From NCBI RefSeq assembly GCF_011039075.1, contig NZ_JAAKEG010000010.1:28379-92378 (forward strand): a DNA stretch of 64,000 nucleotides, written 5' to 3'. The position numbers and the translations under genes were made by a program. Origin of the DNA: Adlercreutzia sp. ZJ304. Lineage in GTDB: Bacteria; Actinomycetota; Coriobacteriia; Coriobacteriales; Eggerthellaceae. Of this stretch, positions 18,562-27,701 are shown one piece after another (the stretch's first letter is position 1; every line of letters starts with the position of its first letter). The notes beneath the pieces were generated by a model. That model searched no databases. It was not told where the DNA came from and saw only the letters and a list, made by a program, of their open reading frames with translations.

Positions 18562-21165
18562 ATGTCAGATAACGAAATGTTTAATGAAGAGCACGAGGGT
18601 GAAACGCCCGACACAACAGATGTAACTGAGAAAGAGGCTGCTGAGCAGGAAAGCGCCGAATTATCGGATGCAGAAACTGCCGTTACTGGTGATGTGCAGA
18701 TAGCGGAATTAGGTAAGGAAATGCAACAGTCGTTCTTGGAGTATTCCATGAGCGTTATTGTCGCGCGCGCGTTACCTGATGTTCGCGATGGTTTGAAGCC
18801 GGTACATAGGCGCATTCTTTACGCTATGAACGAATCGGGCTATCTACCCACGAAGCCACATATGAAATCGGCGCGTACAGTGGGCGATGTTATAGGTAAG
18901 TATCACCCTCATGGCGATTCTGCGGTGTATGACACAATGGTGCGTTTGGCACAACCATTTAGTATGCGCTTGCCACTGGTAGACGGGCACGGCAATTTTG
19001 GCAGCATTGACGGCGATTCTGCGGCGGCAATGCGTTACACCGAGGCGCGTTTAGACAAGCCGGCTATGGAAATACTGCGCGACCTTGACAAGGAAACTGT
19101 TGATTTTCAGCCTAACTATGACGAAAGCCTGCAAGAACCTAAGGTGCTTCCTGCGCGATTCCCGAACTTGTTGGTTAACGGCAGTAATGGTATTGCTGTA
19201 GGTATGGCTACCAATATTCCGCCACACAACTTGGGTGAAGCCATAGATGCGACTATTCTTATGTTGGATAATCCTGATGTCACCACCGAAGAGCTAATGA
19301 GCGCTATGCCGGGACCAGACTTCCCAACCGGTGGTCTAATCATGGGCAAAAAAGGCATTGTTGACGCATATGAAACTGGTCACGGCAATATAACCGTGCG
19401 TGCTAAATGTGTGTTTGAAGAGAAGAAGTCGGGTCGCAGCTCTATTATTGTGAAAGAAATTCCGTATCAGGTTAACCGTAAGCGCCTGCTAGAAAAACTA
19501 GGCGAACTGGTGCGCGAGAAGAAACTACCTGAAATTTCGAACATTCATGATGCTGCAGATCGTCGCGGAATAGACATCATCATTGATCTAAAAGCCAACG
19601 CTATTCCGCAGGTAGTGCTGAATAAGCTGTTTAAGCATACGCAGTTGCAAGTTGGATTCGGAATAAACATGCTGGCTTTGGTTGACAATACACCGCGCGT
19701 GTTGTCGCTAAAAGAAATCTTGCATTACTACATTCAGCACCAGATAGATGTTGTTACGCGCCGCACGCGCTATGAATTAGCAAAAGCGGAAGAGCGGGCA
19801 CATATTTTAGAAGGCTACATAGTTGCTTTAGACAACATTGACGAGGTTATCCATATAATTCGCAGTAGCCAAACCGACAAAGAGGCAAGCGAGCGTTTGC
19901 GCGAACGTTTTGGGTTAACGAAGCGCCAAACCGACGCTATTTTGGAAATGCGTCTGCGTCGTTTGACCGGCTTAGAGCGCGAAAAGATAGAAGCTGAATT
20001 GTCCGATTTGCGCGAACGCATTGTCTATCTAAAAAGCTTGCTAGATGATGAGCATCTGCTGCGCGGTGTTATCAAAGATGAGTTGCTTGAAATTCGCAGG
20101 AAATATGCAAATGCGCGCCGTACTCGCATTACCGGTGAAGCGCGCGATATAGAAGTTGAAGACTTGGTTCCCGACGACAATATGGTAGTTACCATGACGG
20201 AAGCGGGCTACATTAAGCGTATGCCGGTTACAGCTTATCGTCAGCAGAAGCGCGGCGGCAAGGGCATGCAAGGCGTAAACCTAAAAGATTCTGATTTCGT
20301 TGAGCATCTGTTTGTGGCAACTAATCACTCCTACATGCTGTTCTTCTCTACAAAAGGTAAAGTTTATCGTCTGCATGTGTACGACATTCCCGAAGCTTCA
20401 CGGCATGCCCGCGGCACAGCTATAGTAAATTTGTTGCCGCTGGAAAAGGGTGAAACTATTTCGGCAGTTATTTCTACTAAAGAATTCCCAGCCGACGAAT
20501 TCCTAATGTTTGCCACTTCAAAGGGTACTGTGAAAAAGACCGCTATGGATCTATATGACAGAACGCGTCGCGACGGTTTAATTGCTATCAATCTGAATGA
20601 TGACGATGAGCTAATTTCGGTGCGCCGTGTGGCGAAGGGCGAAAAAGTCATAATGGTTTCTAGCGCGGGTAAAGCCATTTTGTGGGATGAATCGGAAGTG
20701 CGCGCAATGGGTCGTACTGCTACAGGTGTGCGCGGCATGATGGTGCCAGCCGATGCGCATGTGCTAGGCATGGAAATAGCGCGTCCGGGCACAGACTTGT
20801 TTGTTATAACAGAAAAAGGCTACGGCAAACGTACATCTGTCAGTGAATATAGCGAACATCATCGTGGCGGGCAGGGCGTTTACACTATTACGATGACGCA
20901 AAAGAAAGGCTTGCTAGTTGCCATGAAGATTGTGGAAGCTAGCGACGAGATAATGATTATCTCTGAAGAGGGCGTTATAGTTCGCACTCCTGTGAAAGGA
21001 ATCAGTGAACTTGGGCGGCAGGCTCAGGGTGTGCGTTGCATGAATATATCAGATGGCGACAGAGTAACTGCGGTAGCTATTAGCGACACTGGCAACAAGA
21101 AAAAACAAAACACCGATTCCGTTGATGAGGACGCTAGCTTAACAGGTGTGGAGGAAATTAATTAG
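18562..21165 (+). CDS. gyrA: DNA gyrase subunit A
   Basis: DNA-breaking subunit of gyrase. 867 residues with a ~45-residue acidic N-terminal extension before the core [21 protein letters not shown]. The catalytic tyrosine is in [29 protein letters not shown] is the quinolone-resistance region, with the unmodified Ser and Asp residues associated with sensitivity. The C-terminal beta-pinwheel carries the GyrA box as QQKRGGKG, needed for wrapping and supercoiling. It follows gyrB by 54 bp. Confidence 0.97.
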   Translation: MSDNEMFNEEHEGETPDTTDVTEKEAAEQESAELSDAETAVTGDVQIAELGKEMQQSFLEYSMSVIVARALPDVRDGLKPVHRRILYAMNESGYLPTKPHMKSARTVGDVIGKYHPHGDSAVYDTMVRLAQPFSMRLPLVDGHGNFGSIDGDSAAAMRYTEARLDKPAMEILRDLDKETVDFQPNYDESLQEPKVLPARFPNLLVNGSNGIAVGMATNIPPHNLGEAIDATILMLDNPDVTTEELMSAMPGPDFPTGGLIMGKKGIVDAYETGHGNITVRAKCVFEEKKSGRSSIIVKEIPYQVNRKRLLEKLGELVREKKLPEISNIHDAADRRGIDIIIDLKANAIPQVVLNKLFKHTQLQVGFGINMLALVDNTPRVLSLKEILHYYIQHQIDVVTRRTRYELAKAEERAHILEGYIVALDNIDEVIHIIRSSQTDKEASERLRERFGLTKRQTDAILEMRLRRLTGLEREKIEAELSDLRERIVYLKSLLDDEHLLRGVIKDELLEIRRKYANARRTRITGEARDIEVEDLVPDDNMVVTMTEAGYIKRMPVTAYRQQKRGGKGMQGVNLKDSDFVEHLFVATNHSYMLFFSTKGKVYRLHVYDIPEASRHARGTAIVNLLPLEKGETISAVISTKEFPADEFLMFATSKGTVKKTAMDLYDRTRRDGLIAINLNDDDELISVRRVAKGEKVIMVSSAGKAILWDESEVRAMGRTATGVRGMMVPADAHVLGMEIARPGTDLFVITEKGYGKRTSVSEYSEHHRGGQGVYTITMTQKKGLLVAMKIVEASDEIMIISEEGVIVRTPVKGISELGRQAQGVRCMNISDGDRVTAVAISDTGNKKKQNTDSVDEDASLTGVEEIN

Positions 21166-21321
21166 CTTGATAATTTGATGCACGACTGAATATAAGCAGA
21201 AAACGCCAGCAAGTGTATTGAATTGTTGCGGTGTTTAGTCCGGCGGTTGTAGCGGACACCCATAGCAAGTACTTATTGAACTAAGTGCTGTGGGGGTTAG
21301 TTGCAGCTGCCGGAATTTATA

Positions 21322-22089
21322 ATGTTTCACGTGAAACATTCTTTAGAAATAACTGGTTTCGAGTTAAAAATAGTGGCCATTGTTGCCATGACGTGCAATC
21401 ACGTTGCAAATGTTTTTGAAGCTTGGTTGCCATTGCCAATATTGTTTGTACTGTTTGCTGTGGGCGGCATTACTTTTCCCATAATGGCGTTTTTGCTGGT
21501 CGAAGGTTATGTTCATACATCAAGCTTAAAGAGGTATGCATTACGTCTTTTTGTATTTGCGCTTGTTTCCCAAATTCCGTATTCATTGTTGTTTGGGGCA
21601 TGTGGAAATGTGTTATTTACGCTGTTAATAGGTTTGGGAATTTTGCGCATAAACGACAGGTGTGGAGTAGGCTTTGGACTTTTGGCAACTCTTTGTTGCA
21701 CAGTAGTTTTGAGTGCGCATTTTGATTGGGCAACTACTGGGTTAGTAATAATTTATATGTTTAGCGTGTTGCGCGATGTAAAAATTTCAGGTGATGAGCT
21801 TTCTGTTTTTGACCACGCAGCACAAAAGCGTATGCTGCGTACTGAAAGACGAGCAAATCTTATAACGATAATTGGCACCATGCTTGTTCCTATGTGTGTA
21901 ACTTTATTTAATGGACTGCGCACTAACGACATGCTTACTATTGGGTATGCATTAATTGGCTATACGGCGGCAACAATAATGCTATGTTTTTACCGCGGAA
22001 GTCGCGGAAAACCTATGAAATGGCTTTTTTATGCGTATTATCCAGTTCATCTGTTGGTAATTTACGCCATTACTGTAATATTCTTATAA
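21322..22089 (+). CDS. TraX family membrane protein
   Basis: 255 residues from the ATG at 21322; a TTG at 21301 in the same frame is the alternative. ITGFELKIVAIVAMTCNHVANV is the TraX-family opening (F-pilin acetylase relatives). About seven hydrophobic segments follow, ending with WLFYAYYPVHLLVIYAI, in which the conserved YYPxH motif appears. Chromosomal TraX proteins are thought to be membrane acyltransferases, but the substrate is unknown. The first codons are a parS site, so the N-terminus reads MFHVKH. It is likely a stand-alone gene. Confidence 0.8.
   Translation: MFHVKHSLEITGFELKIVAIVAMTCNHVANVFEAWLPLPILFVLFAVGGITFPIMAFLLVEGYVHTSSLKRYALRLFVFALVSQIPYSLLFGACGNVLFTLLIGLGILRINDRCGVGFGLLATLCCTVVLSAHFDWATTGLVIIYMFSVLRDVKISGDELSVFDHAAQKRMLRTERRANLITIIGTMLVPMCVTLFNGLRTNDMLTIGYALIGYTAATIMLCFYRGSRGKPMKWLFYAYYPVHLLVIYAITVIFL
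21323..21338. promoter_or_regulatory. parS: parS site 12, at the traX-like start codon
   Basis: Perfect 16-bp parS palindrome that begins one base inside the ATG of the TraX-like gene and codes for its first residues. Confidence 0.9.
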
Positions 22090-22144
22090 AAATTCCTTGA
22101 CCCGAACTGCTGAAATGAGGTAGTCTTGTCAAGCACTTTTTTGA

Positions 22145-22221
<77 letters not shown>

Positions 22222-22323
22222 TTTTGCGATAAACGCTCCATCGTGAGCCGAGTTAGCCGGTGGAGCGTTTATTAAAAGTGTGGGTCTGTTGTCAGACTGA
22301 ACGGTTTGGCAAACGGGCAAGAA

Positions 22324-22339
22324 TGTTTCACGTGAAACA
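22324..22339. promoter_or_regulatory. parS: parS site 13, between two tRNAs
   Basis: Perfect 16-bp parS palindrome, 15 bp before tRNA-Ala. This is the most distant perfect copy to the right of the origin in this window. Confidence 0.9.
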
Positions 22340-22354
22340 TTCGCTAACATATGT

Positions 22355-22430
22355 GGGGCATTAGCTCAGCTGGGAGAGCGCGGGCTTTGCAAGCCTGAGG
22401 TCAGGGGTTCGATCCCCCTATGCTCCACCA
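22355..22430 (+). tRNA. tRNA-Ala (TGC)
   Basis: Acceptor stem GGGGCAT / ATGCTCC, anticodon loop TTTGCAA (anticodon TGC), T-arm GGGGTTCGATCCCC, and an encoded CCA. Its 3' end is partly duplicated 150 bp downstream. Confidence 0.96.
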
Positions 22431-22439
22431 CGAATTTTC

Positions 22440-22463
22440 GAGCCGACAAGTTCGGCTCTTTTT
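22440..22463 (+). terminator. Terminator after tRNA-Ala
   Basis: Stem GAGCCGA / TTCGGCTC followed by TTTTT, ten bases after the tRNA-Ala CCA. Confidence 0.85.
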
Positions 22464-22470
22464 CATTTTT

Positions 22471-22604
22471 GTGAAGCTTTCAAGGATCGAACCCCGCGAG
22501 AGCACAGCAGCCCAGTGGGCTGTTGTGGGTCGAGAGCCGAAGGCTTGAGGTCTTTACGTATTCGCGAAGCGAATACGTGTCGATCCCCCTATACTTCACC
22601 ACAA
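22471..22604. ncRNA. Candidate structured element with tRNA-Ala 3'-end similarity
   Basis: A block between two terminators that can fold into a closed multi-arm structure. The outer stem is GTGAAG (22471-22476) with CTTCAC (22594-22599). After 7 bases on each side comes GGATCGA (22484-22490) with TCGATCC (22580-22586). Inside are an 11-bp hairpin (22503-22527, one G-T pair, 3-base loop), a 5-bp hairpin (22534-22546, GAA loop), and a perfect 10-bp hairpin ACGTATTCGC / GCGAATACGT (22556-22578, GAA loop). The 3' side repeats the tRNA-Ala end TCGATCCCCCTAT..CT.CACCAC with few changes, while the 5' GGATCGAACCCC is the reverse complement of its T-arm. It is not a functional tRNA. It could be a non-coding RNA or the scar of an element inserted at the tRNA. 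Confidence 0.5.
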
Positions 22605-22611
22605 AAGTATT

Positions 22612-22643
22612 AGGCGAACCCTTGTTGCAAGAGTTCGCCTTTT
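22612..22643 (+). terminator. Terminator after the structured block
   Basis: Stem GGCGAAC / GTTCGCC followed by TTTT. A second terminator so soon after the first suggests that the block between them is transcribed separately. Confidence 0.75.
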
Positions 22644-22707
22644 GATACCTTTTTGGTGGGTTAATACTTAAAAAATGTGTTTAGCGGTATTATTCATGGA
22701 TTGTGGT

Positions 22708-22993
22708 TGTTAATTGAATTCTTAATCTGAATACTCCTGAACACCCATCCAGATTAAGATTGTGCATGTCCATATTGCGACTGTAATCAATCTCGTTAAG
22801 TTGCAAAGTTTCAAATGCGTAGCGAGAGAAATAAATTGGCAAAAATGGTCAAAACTTTCGACTTTCCATGGTCGTAGTGCCACATAGCCAGCTTGAATTG
22901 TGGAGAACACTGGGCAAACAGCATTTGGTAGTGCATCTATAGGAGCTATTTTGTGCTTTTCACAGTGGAAAGTCGGAAGTTTTGACCATTTTT
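22708..22993. repeat. Dispersed repeat, copy 1 (with 153-bp inverted-repeat core)
   Basis: The core at 22841-22993 is bounded by inverted termini: AAAAATGGTCAAAACTTTCG on the left and the matching TTTTGACCATTTTT on the right, about 28 bp long with few mismatches. The left flank 22708-22840 also matches copy 2 (52748-52880) and contains its own inverted repeat CTTAATCTG / CAGATTAAG at ~22721-22759. The right flank does not match the other copies. The conserved minus-strand reading frame through the core is read here as a by-product of the repeat, not a gene. No transposase is nearby, so this resembles a miniature inverted-repeat element. Confidence 0.8.
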
Positions 22994-23040
22994 GGTTGTT
23001 GTTAATTCACAAACGAGCGTAGTCTACAATTGTGTGCACG

Positions 23041-23138
23041 TTTAGCAGAAGAAAAATACAGCAGATGCAATACAGACGAAGAAATACAGAATACGAAATA
23101 CAGAAGAAAAAACGCAGCAGAGGAAACACAGAAGAGAA
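23041..23138 (+). repeat. Seven tandem 14-bp purine-rich units before the BFN gene
   Basis: Back-to-back 14-bp units start at 23041, 23055, 23069, 23083, 23097, 23111 and 23125. Typical units are AATACAGACGAAGA and AATACAGAAGAAAA. The last unit ends three bases before the ATG and supplies the weak ribosome site AGAAGAG. Change in copy number would alter the leader rather than the protein. Confidence 0.75.
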
Positions 23139-23141
23139 AAT

Positions 23142-23645
23142 ATGATTCCGCTTAGAATTTTAACGCTTATATTTACTGGTCCAGAACAGCCGGCAGTGTT
23201 GGTGCTAGAGCCTATAGAGGAACAGCACGAGGGATGTTCGCGCATCGTTCCAATATGGATAGGTGCAAATGAAGCTATGCAGCTTGGCGTAGCAATAGAG
23301 CATGTAAAATTGCCGCGTCCGATGACTCACGACCTATTTATTGACGCAATTACGAATTTGGATGCTTGTGTTGATCACGTATTCATACCGCGCGTGGAAG
23401 GGCAAACTTTCTTTGCAAAATTAGTGATTAGACAAGCAGGGCGGCTAATAGAATTAGATGCGCGTCCGACAGACGCGCTTGCGCTGGCGTTGCGCGAAGA
23501 TGCACCATTTATGATAGACGAGGGTGTATTAGAACAAGCGTCGTTCCCTTATATCTTCAAAGATGACAAAGCTAAAGAAGTGGAGTTGCAAGAATTTCGT
23601 TCGTTTATTGAAAATATATCGCCAGACGATTTTTCGCAGCAGTAA
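23142..23645 (+). CDS. Bifunctional nuclease (BFN/DUF151) domain protein
   Basis: 167 residues from the ATG at 23142. ILTLIFTGPEQPAVLVLEP, RIVPIWIGANEAMQL, RPMTHDLFIDAI, FFAKLVI and the highly conserved LDARPTDALALALR identify the DUF151 bifunctional nuclease family. Members bind or degrade RNA and DNA in plants, and in bacteria the role is poorly defined. The last ~35 residues form an acidic tail. It stands alone, with an unusual 14-bp tandem repeat leader. Confidence 0.9.
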   Translation: MIPLRILTLIFTGPEQPAVLVLEPIEEQHEGCSRIVPIWIGANEAMQLGVAIEHVKLPRPMTHDLFIDAITNLDACVDHVFIPRVEGQTFFAKLVIRQAGRLIELDARPTDALALALREDAPFMIDEGVLEQASFPYIFKDDKAKEVELQEFRSFIENISPDDFSQQ

Positions 23646-23711
23646 GTTAAGTTGAAGTTGGTTTGTTTGGGCGAAAAACTTCGGCTTTTGCGCATTCGGC
23701 ACGCATCAAAA

Positions 23712-23727
23712 GGTTTCACGTGAAACA
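23712..23727. promoter_or_regulatory. parS: parS-like site with one mismatch
   Basis: GGTTTCACGTGAAACA differs from the perfect site at the first base only. It lies between the BFN and CPBP genes. Confidence 0.55.
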
Positions 23728-23743
23728 TTAGAGTAGAAACTTG

Positions 23744-23775
23744 TTGAAATTAGGGCGCATTGAAACTAGGGCGCA
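23744..23775 (+). repeat. 16-bp tandem duplication upstream of the CPBP gene
   Basis: TTGAAATTAGGGCGCA (23744-23759) is followed directly by TTGAAACTAGGGCGCA (23760-23775), one base different. It contains both the possible TTG start region and the AGGG ribosome site before the ATG at 23780. Confidence 0.7.
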
Positions 23776-23779
23776 TATT

Positions 23780-24343
23780 ATGACTTGCAAATTGGAAAGA
23801 ACTTCAACTTGCGCAAGCTCTAAGGGAATGGGGCTTTTAGGAATATTGGCGCTGGTTGCTGCATTTGCGTTCGGTGCTGTATTTTTTGGTCCGGCGTTAG
23901 CGGTGGATTGCGTGTTGGTGGGCATAGTAGAAGAGTGTATATTTACCGGGGCGGTTTTTGCCGTGTTGTCGAAATACTTTACAGCCGATGCAGCATGCGA
24001 AGCCAGCGAAACAAGTGAAGCTAGCGAAACAAGAGCAATTAACGCAACAGGTACAACTAACGCAACAGGCACAACTAACGCCACAAGCGCAGCCACCGTG
24101 TCACGCACAAAGAATGCGCCAACGAAAACAAGATCAGCCAACGCGCCAGTTGCAAAATCAGCAGCTACAACAGCGCTTTTGTTTGCGCTTTGCCATCTGG
24201 CGCAACCGTGGAAGCTGCCTATAGCTTTCGTTTTCAGTTTGTGCATGATTTGGCTTTATCGTCGCTCGGGCAGCATTATGTGGCCCGTTTGCGCTCATAC
24301 AGTATTCGACATGCTTTGGTTTGGGCTATTCGCCCTGCCCTAG
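23780..24343 (+). CDS. CPBP family glutamic intramembrane protease
   Basis: 187 residues from the ATG at 23780; an in-frame TTG at 23741 is the alternative. Membrane segments surround the three family motifs: GIVEECIFTG (motif 1, EExxx), FALCHLAQP (motif 2, FxxxH) and HTVFD (motif 3, HxxxD), so the catalytic residues appear intact. A ~35-residue low-complexity linker lies between motifs 1 and 2. It is rich in Ala/Thr/Glu/Asn and encoded by 18-bp tandem units (23999-24034 and 24038-24091). CPBP proteins cleave prenylated proteins in eukaryotes and bacteriocin-related substrates in bacteria. No substrate is obvious here. Confidence 0.75.
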   Translation: MTCKLERTSTCASSKGMGLLGILALVAAFAFGAVFFGPALAVDCVLVGIVEECIFTGAVFAVLSKYFTADAACEASETSEASETRAINATGTTNATGTTNATSAATVSRTKNAPTKTRSANAPVAKSAATTALLFALCHLAQPWKLPIAFVFSLCMIWLYRRSGSIMWPVCAHTVFDMLWFGLFALP

Positions 24344-24439
24344 CGCCTTCTTGGTGTTAGAATAGCCCATCGAATAGTTCATCTGGGTAGCGTTTATCGC
24401 GCCGCCCCGATCGGAAAATCCAACATAGGAAGCAAATAT

Positions 24440-26251
24440 ATGAAACAAGACAATATTCGTAACGTGGCTATAATTGCGCATGTCGATCATGGCAAAACTA
24501 CGCTGGTAGACAGACTGTTGTGGGCATCGCATGTGTTTCGTGAAAATCAGCAAGTGCAAGAGCGTGTGCTAGACAGCAACGATCAAGAGCGAGAGCGCGG
24601 CATTACAATCCTTTCCAAAAATATTTCTATTAACTACAAAGGTGTAAAAATCAACATTATTGACACGCCGGGTCATGCCGATTTTGGCGGTGAAGTAGAG
24701 CGTGTGCTGAATATGGCTGACGGCGCTTTGCTTATTGTGGATGCATACGAAGGTCCTAAGCCGCAAACACGATTTGTGTTATCGCATGCTCTTGAGCGAG
24801 GTTTGCGCATTGTGGTAGTGGTTAATAAAATTGACCGTCAAAACGCTAATCCGGAAGGTGCGGTGGACAAAGTATTCGACTTAATGGTTGAATTAGGCGC
24901 TACCGATGAACAGTTGGATTTTCCAGTTATATATGCATCGGCTGTGAATGGCTATGCGCGCTTAAATCCGACCGACAACAACAACGATATGATTCCGCTG
25001 CTAGATATGATTATCGAGCAAATTCCAGCGCCCGATGTAGATTTAGATGGTCCGCTGGCATTGCAAATTTGCACGGTTGACCATAGCAGTTATGAGGGGC
25101 GTATCGGTGTAGGGCGCTTGTCTAGCGGCACTCTTCACGAAAAAGAACAGGTGCTGGTTATAAAGCCTTCTGGCGAAGAACGACAAGCTCAGATTCGCAA
25201 GGTTTATACTTTTGAAAATTTAGGGAAAGTAGAAGTGCCAGATGTTGCCGCAGGTGACATAGTGGCAGTTATCGGCATTGAAGATGCAGACATCGGCGAT
25301 ATTCTGACCAGCCCAGATAATCCGGTTTTGATGGAGCCTATTGCGGTTGAGGAACCCACGATGGCAGTTGTGTTCGAAGCCTCTAGCAGCCCACTTGTGG
25401 GGCACGAAGGCGAGATAGTGGGCGGTCGTCAGCTTAAAGAGAGATTGTTGCGTGAAAAAGAAAGCAACATTTCTATGCGCATCAATGAACTTGAAGATAA
25501 AAGCGGCATTGAAGTGGCAGGGCGCGGCGTTCTGCATCTAAGCGTGCTGATGGAAACGATGCGGCGTGAAGGCTTCGAATTCCAAGTTGGTCGCCCGCGC
25601 GTGGTGTACAAAACCGCTGAAGATGGCAGCAAGCTAGAACCTATAGAAGAAGCTACTGTAGATGTGCCAAACGAATATTCCGGCAAGGCAATTGAAGTAA
25701 TGGGAACAGCAGGCGGCATAATGGAAGATATGGCATCTGATGAAACTATGACACATCTGACATTCCGCATACCGTCGCGCGGGACCATGGGTTTGAAGAC
25801 ACGACTACTGAATGCGACGCACGGCGAAGCTATGTTGTTCCATCATTTCAAAGAGTATGGTCCGTATTCTGGCGAAATGGCAGGGCGCAAAAACGGTGGC
25901 ATGATCGCCATGTCTACTGGCAAAGCGGTAGCGTATGCGTTGGATACTCTGCAAGAACGCGGACGTCTTTTTGTCGGACCGGGCGACGAGTGCTATGAAG
26001 GCATGATTGTTGGCGAGTCCGCCAAAGAAGGCGACATGGTAGTAAATGTGGAGAAGTCAAAACAACTAGGCAATCAGCGCTCCAGTTCTGCTGATAAAGC
26101 CATTCAGCTAACTCCGCCTATAACATTTACATTAGAAGAGGCATTAGAGTACATAGAAGATGACGAATTGGTAGAAATAACACCTAAGAGCATTCGTCTT
26201 CGCAAACGTCTGCTTTCTGCGACCGATCGTAAAAAAGCAAACAAAAAGTAA
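24440..26251 (+). CDS. typA: Translational GTPase TypA/BipA
   Basis: Ribosome-binding GTPase involved in 50S assembly and stress adaptation. 603 residues. G-domain motifs are [17 protein letters not shown] (G1), [11 protein letters not shown] (G2), [15 protein letters not shown] (G3) and [13 protein letters not shown] (G4). [19 protein letters not shown] and the C-terminal [16 protein letters not shown] are BipA-specific. AGGAAG precedes the ATG. A degenerate parS lies five bases after the stop. Confidence 0.96.
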   Translation: MKQDNIRNVAIIAHVDHGKTTLVDRLLWASHVFRENQQVQERVLDSNDQERERGITILSKNISINYKGVKINIIDTPGHADFGGEVERVLNMADGALLIVDAYEGPKPQTRFVLSHALERGLRIVVVVNKIDRQNANPEGAVDKVFDLMVELGATDEQLDFPVIYASAVNGYARLNPTDNNNDMIPLLDMIIEQIPAPDVDLDGPLALQICTVDHSSYEGRIGVGRLSSGTLHEKEQVLVIKPSGEERQAQIRKVYTFENLGKVEVPDVAAGDIVAVIGIEDADIGDILTSPDNPVLMEPIAVEEPTMAVVFEASSSPLVGHEGEIVGGRQLKERLLREKESNISMRINELEDKSGIEVAGRGVLHLSVLMETMRREGFEFQVGRPRVVYKTAEDGSKLEPIEEATVDVPNEYSGKAIEVMGTAGGIMEDMASDETMTHLTFRIPSRGTMGLKTRLLNATHGEAMLFHHFKEYGPYSGEMAGRKNGGMIAMSTGKAVAYALDTLQERGRLFVGPGDECYEGMIVGESAKEGDMVVNVEKSKQLGNQRSSSADKAIQLTPPITFTLEEALEYIEDDELVEITPKSIRLRKRLLSATDRKKANKK

Positions 26252-26256
26252 ATGGA

Positions 26257-26272
26257 TGTTTCGCGTGAAACG
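26257..26272. promoter_or_regulatory. parS: Degenerate parS-like site
   Basis: TGTTTCGCGTGAAACG has two differences from the perfect parS. It is the rightmost such sequence seen in the window. Confidence 0.4.
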
Positions 26273-26349
26273 TTCTGTATATGGTGCGTATGTGCAAAAA
26301 TGTGGAACTGCAAGTGACAAGAGTTGTAAGCACAGCTTGAAAGGCGAAA

Positions 26350-27612
26350 ATGAAGAAGATTTTTAGATATGGAGCAGCGTTAGCAATTTCTGCTGTCTGC
26401 GTTTTGGGAATTGCTGGTTGCGCTGAAACTACAAGCGAAAAAGGACTAACGCCTGACACCGGGTTAACTGGTGGTGTAGCGGCTACTGTAAATGGAGCTG
26501 AAATTCCTGAAGATGATATAACTCGCAACATAAATAGTTTGCGCTTGAATGCGTCGGCTGAAGATGATGACGCTTGGGCAAAATATCTAAATCAGATGGG
26601 CTACACGCCGTCTAGTTTGCGCGAATATTTCTTGGATTCCATGATTGATCAGCAACTGGTTATTCAGTTTGCCGACGATGAAGGATGCGGCGCTACTGAT
26701 GAAGAAATTCAGGGTCAAGTAGACAAAATGCGTCAGAATTATTCTTCTGATGAAGCTTGGCAGGAAGCTCTAGAAAATTCTGGTTTCGAAACTGAGGACG
26801 ATTATCGCGAGGCGCTGAAATATTCCATTGGTAACGAGAAACTGAAAGAGAAGTTCGCAAACGAGGCAGTTGCCGATGATGCCAAAGTGCTTGAACAAGC
26901 GCAGTCGCAATACAACGGCAAGGGCACAATGCGTCGCTCATCACACATTCTGTTTGCCGAATCCGACCAAGCGAAAGCGCAGGAAGTTCTTGGACAACTA
27001 CAAGCGGGCACGCTAGATTTTGCAGAAGCCGCAAAGGAGTATTCTACCGACACCGGCTCTGCTGAAAATGGCGGCGATGTAGGTTGGGATGGAACCAATT
27101 CGTTTGTAGAGGCGTACCAAACCGCGCTTGACGGGTTGCAAGTAGGCGAAATGACCGATTTGGTTCAAAGCGATTATGGTTGGCACATAATAAAGTGCAC
27201 CGATATGGTTACAGTTCCAGATGAAATAACCGACTTGAGCCAAGTGCCTGATAGTTTGTTGGTAGATATTCGTGCTTCGGTAAAGGAAACTCAGGCTAGT
27301 GAAGATTTGAGCGCATGGAAAAAGAGCAAGCGCGAATCTTCCGATGTTGTTATAAACGACATGCCCGAGAATGTGCCATATAACGTCGATATGAGCGCTT
27401 ATGAAACTCCCGAGGAAGAAAAAGCAACCGATGAGGCTGCTGAGGAAAACTTGGTAGAAGATGTTGAAAATACAGAAAACGCAGTAGATTCAGCTGAGGC
27501 GGCAACAAATGAAGCTGGAAACGATGCAGGTGCTGCCGATGCTTCTGGCGCTGCACCTGAGCAGCCTGCGGAAGGTGAAAGCTCTGCGGCTACGGAAGGT
27601 GGCGCACAATAG
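26350..27612 (+). CDS. PpiC-type peptidyl-prolyl isomerase lipoprotein (PrsA/SurA-like)
   Basis: 420 residues. The N-terminus is a lipoprotein signal with the lipobox LGIAGC (Cys24), so the protein should be anchored to the outer face of the membrane. A SurA-like N domain spans ~45-180. A parvulin domain begins at ~196 (RRSSHILFAESDQAKAQEVL, STDTGSAENGGDVGW, YGWHIIKC). The last ~80 residues are acidic and Ala-rich without structure. The role is folding of exported proteins, which fits the many secreted proteins at the right end. The ABC ATPase gene follows at once. Confidence 0.92.
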   Translation: MKKIFRYGAALAISAVCVLGIAGCAETTSEKGLTPDTGLTGGVAATVNGAEIPEDDITRNINSLRLNASAEDDDAWAKYLNQMGYTPSSLREYFLDSMIDQQLVIQFADDEGCGATDEEIQGQVDKMRQNYSSDEAWQEALENSGFETEDDYREALKYSIGNEKLKEKFANEAVADDAKVLEQAQSQYNGKGTMRRSSHILFAESDQAKAQEVLGQLQAGTLDFAEAAKEYSTDTGSAENGGDVGWDGTNSFVEAYQTALDGLQVGEMTDLVQSDYGWHIIKCTDMVTVPDEITDLSQVPDSLLVDIRASVKETQASEDLSAWKKSKRESSDVVINDMPENVPYNVDMSAYETPEEEKATDEAAEENLVEDVENTENAVDSAEAATNEAGNDAGAADASGAAPEQPAEGESSAATEGGAQ

Positions 27613-27701
27613 GCGCTTCTGGGCAAATACCATTTATCAGACTTAAAGATGCAGCGGTCAAAAGATCTGGCCGCTGCATTCTTCATATAGACAATTTTCA
27701 A

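Noticed and set aside
21166..21300. Possible terminator after gyrA (ACTTA...TAAGT stem near 21268-21290)
   Set aside because: The stem is interrupted by mismatches and lacks a T-run, so it is not listed as a terminator.
22471..22604. A third tRNA gene after tRNA-Ala
   Set aside because: The 3' end looks like a tRNA, but no matching acceptor 5' strand (GAAGTAT), D-arm or anticodon arm exists at the right distance.
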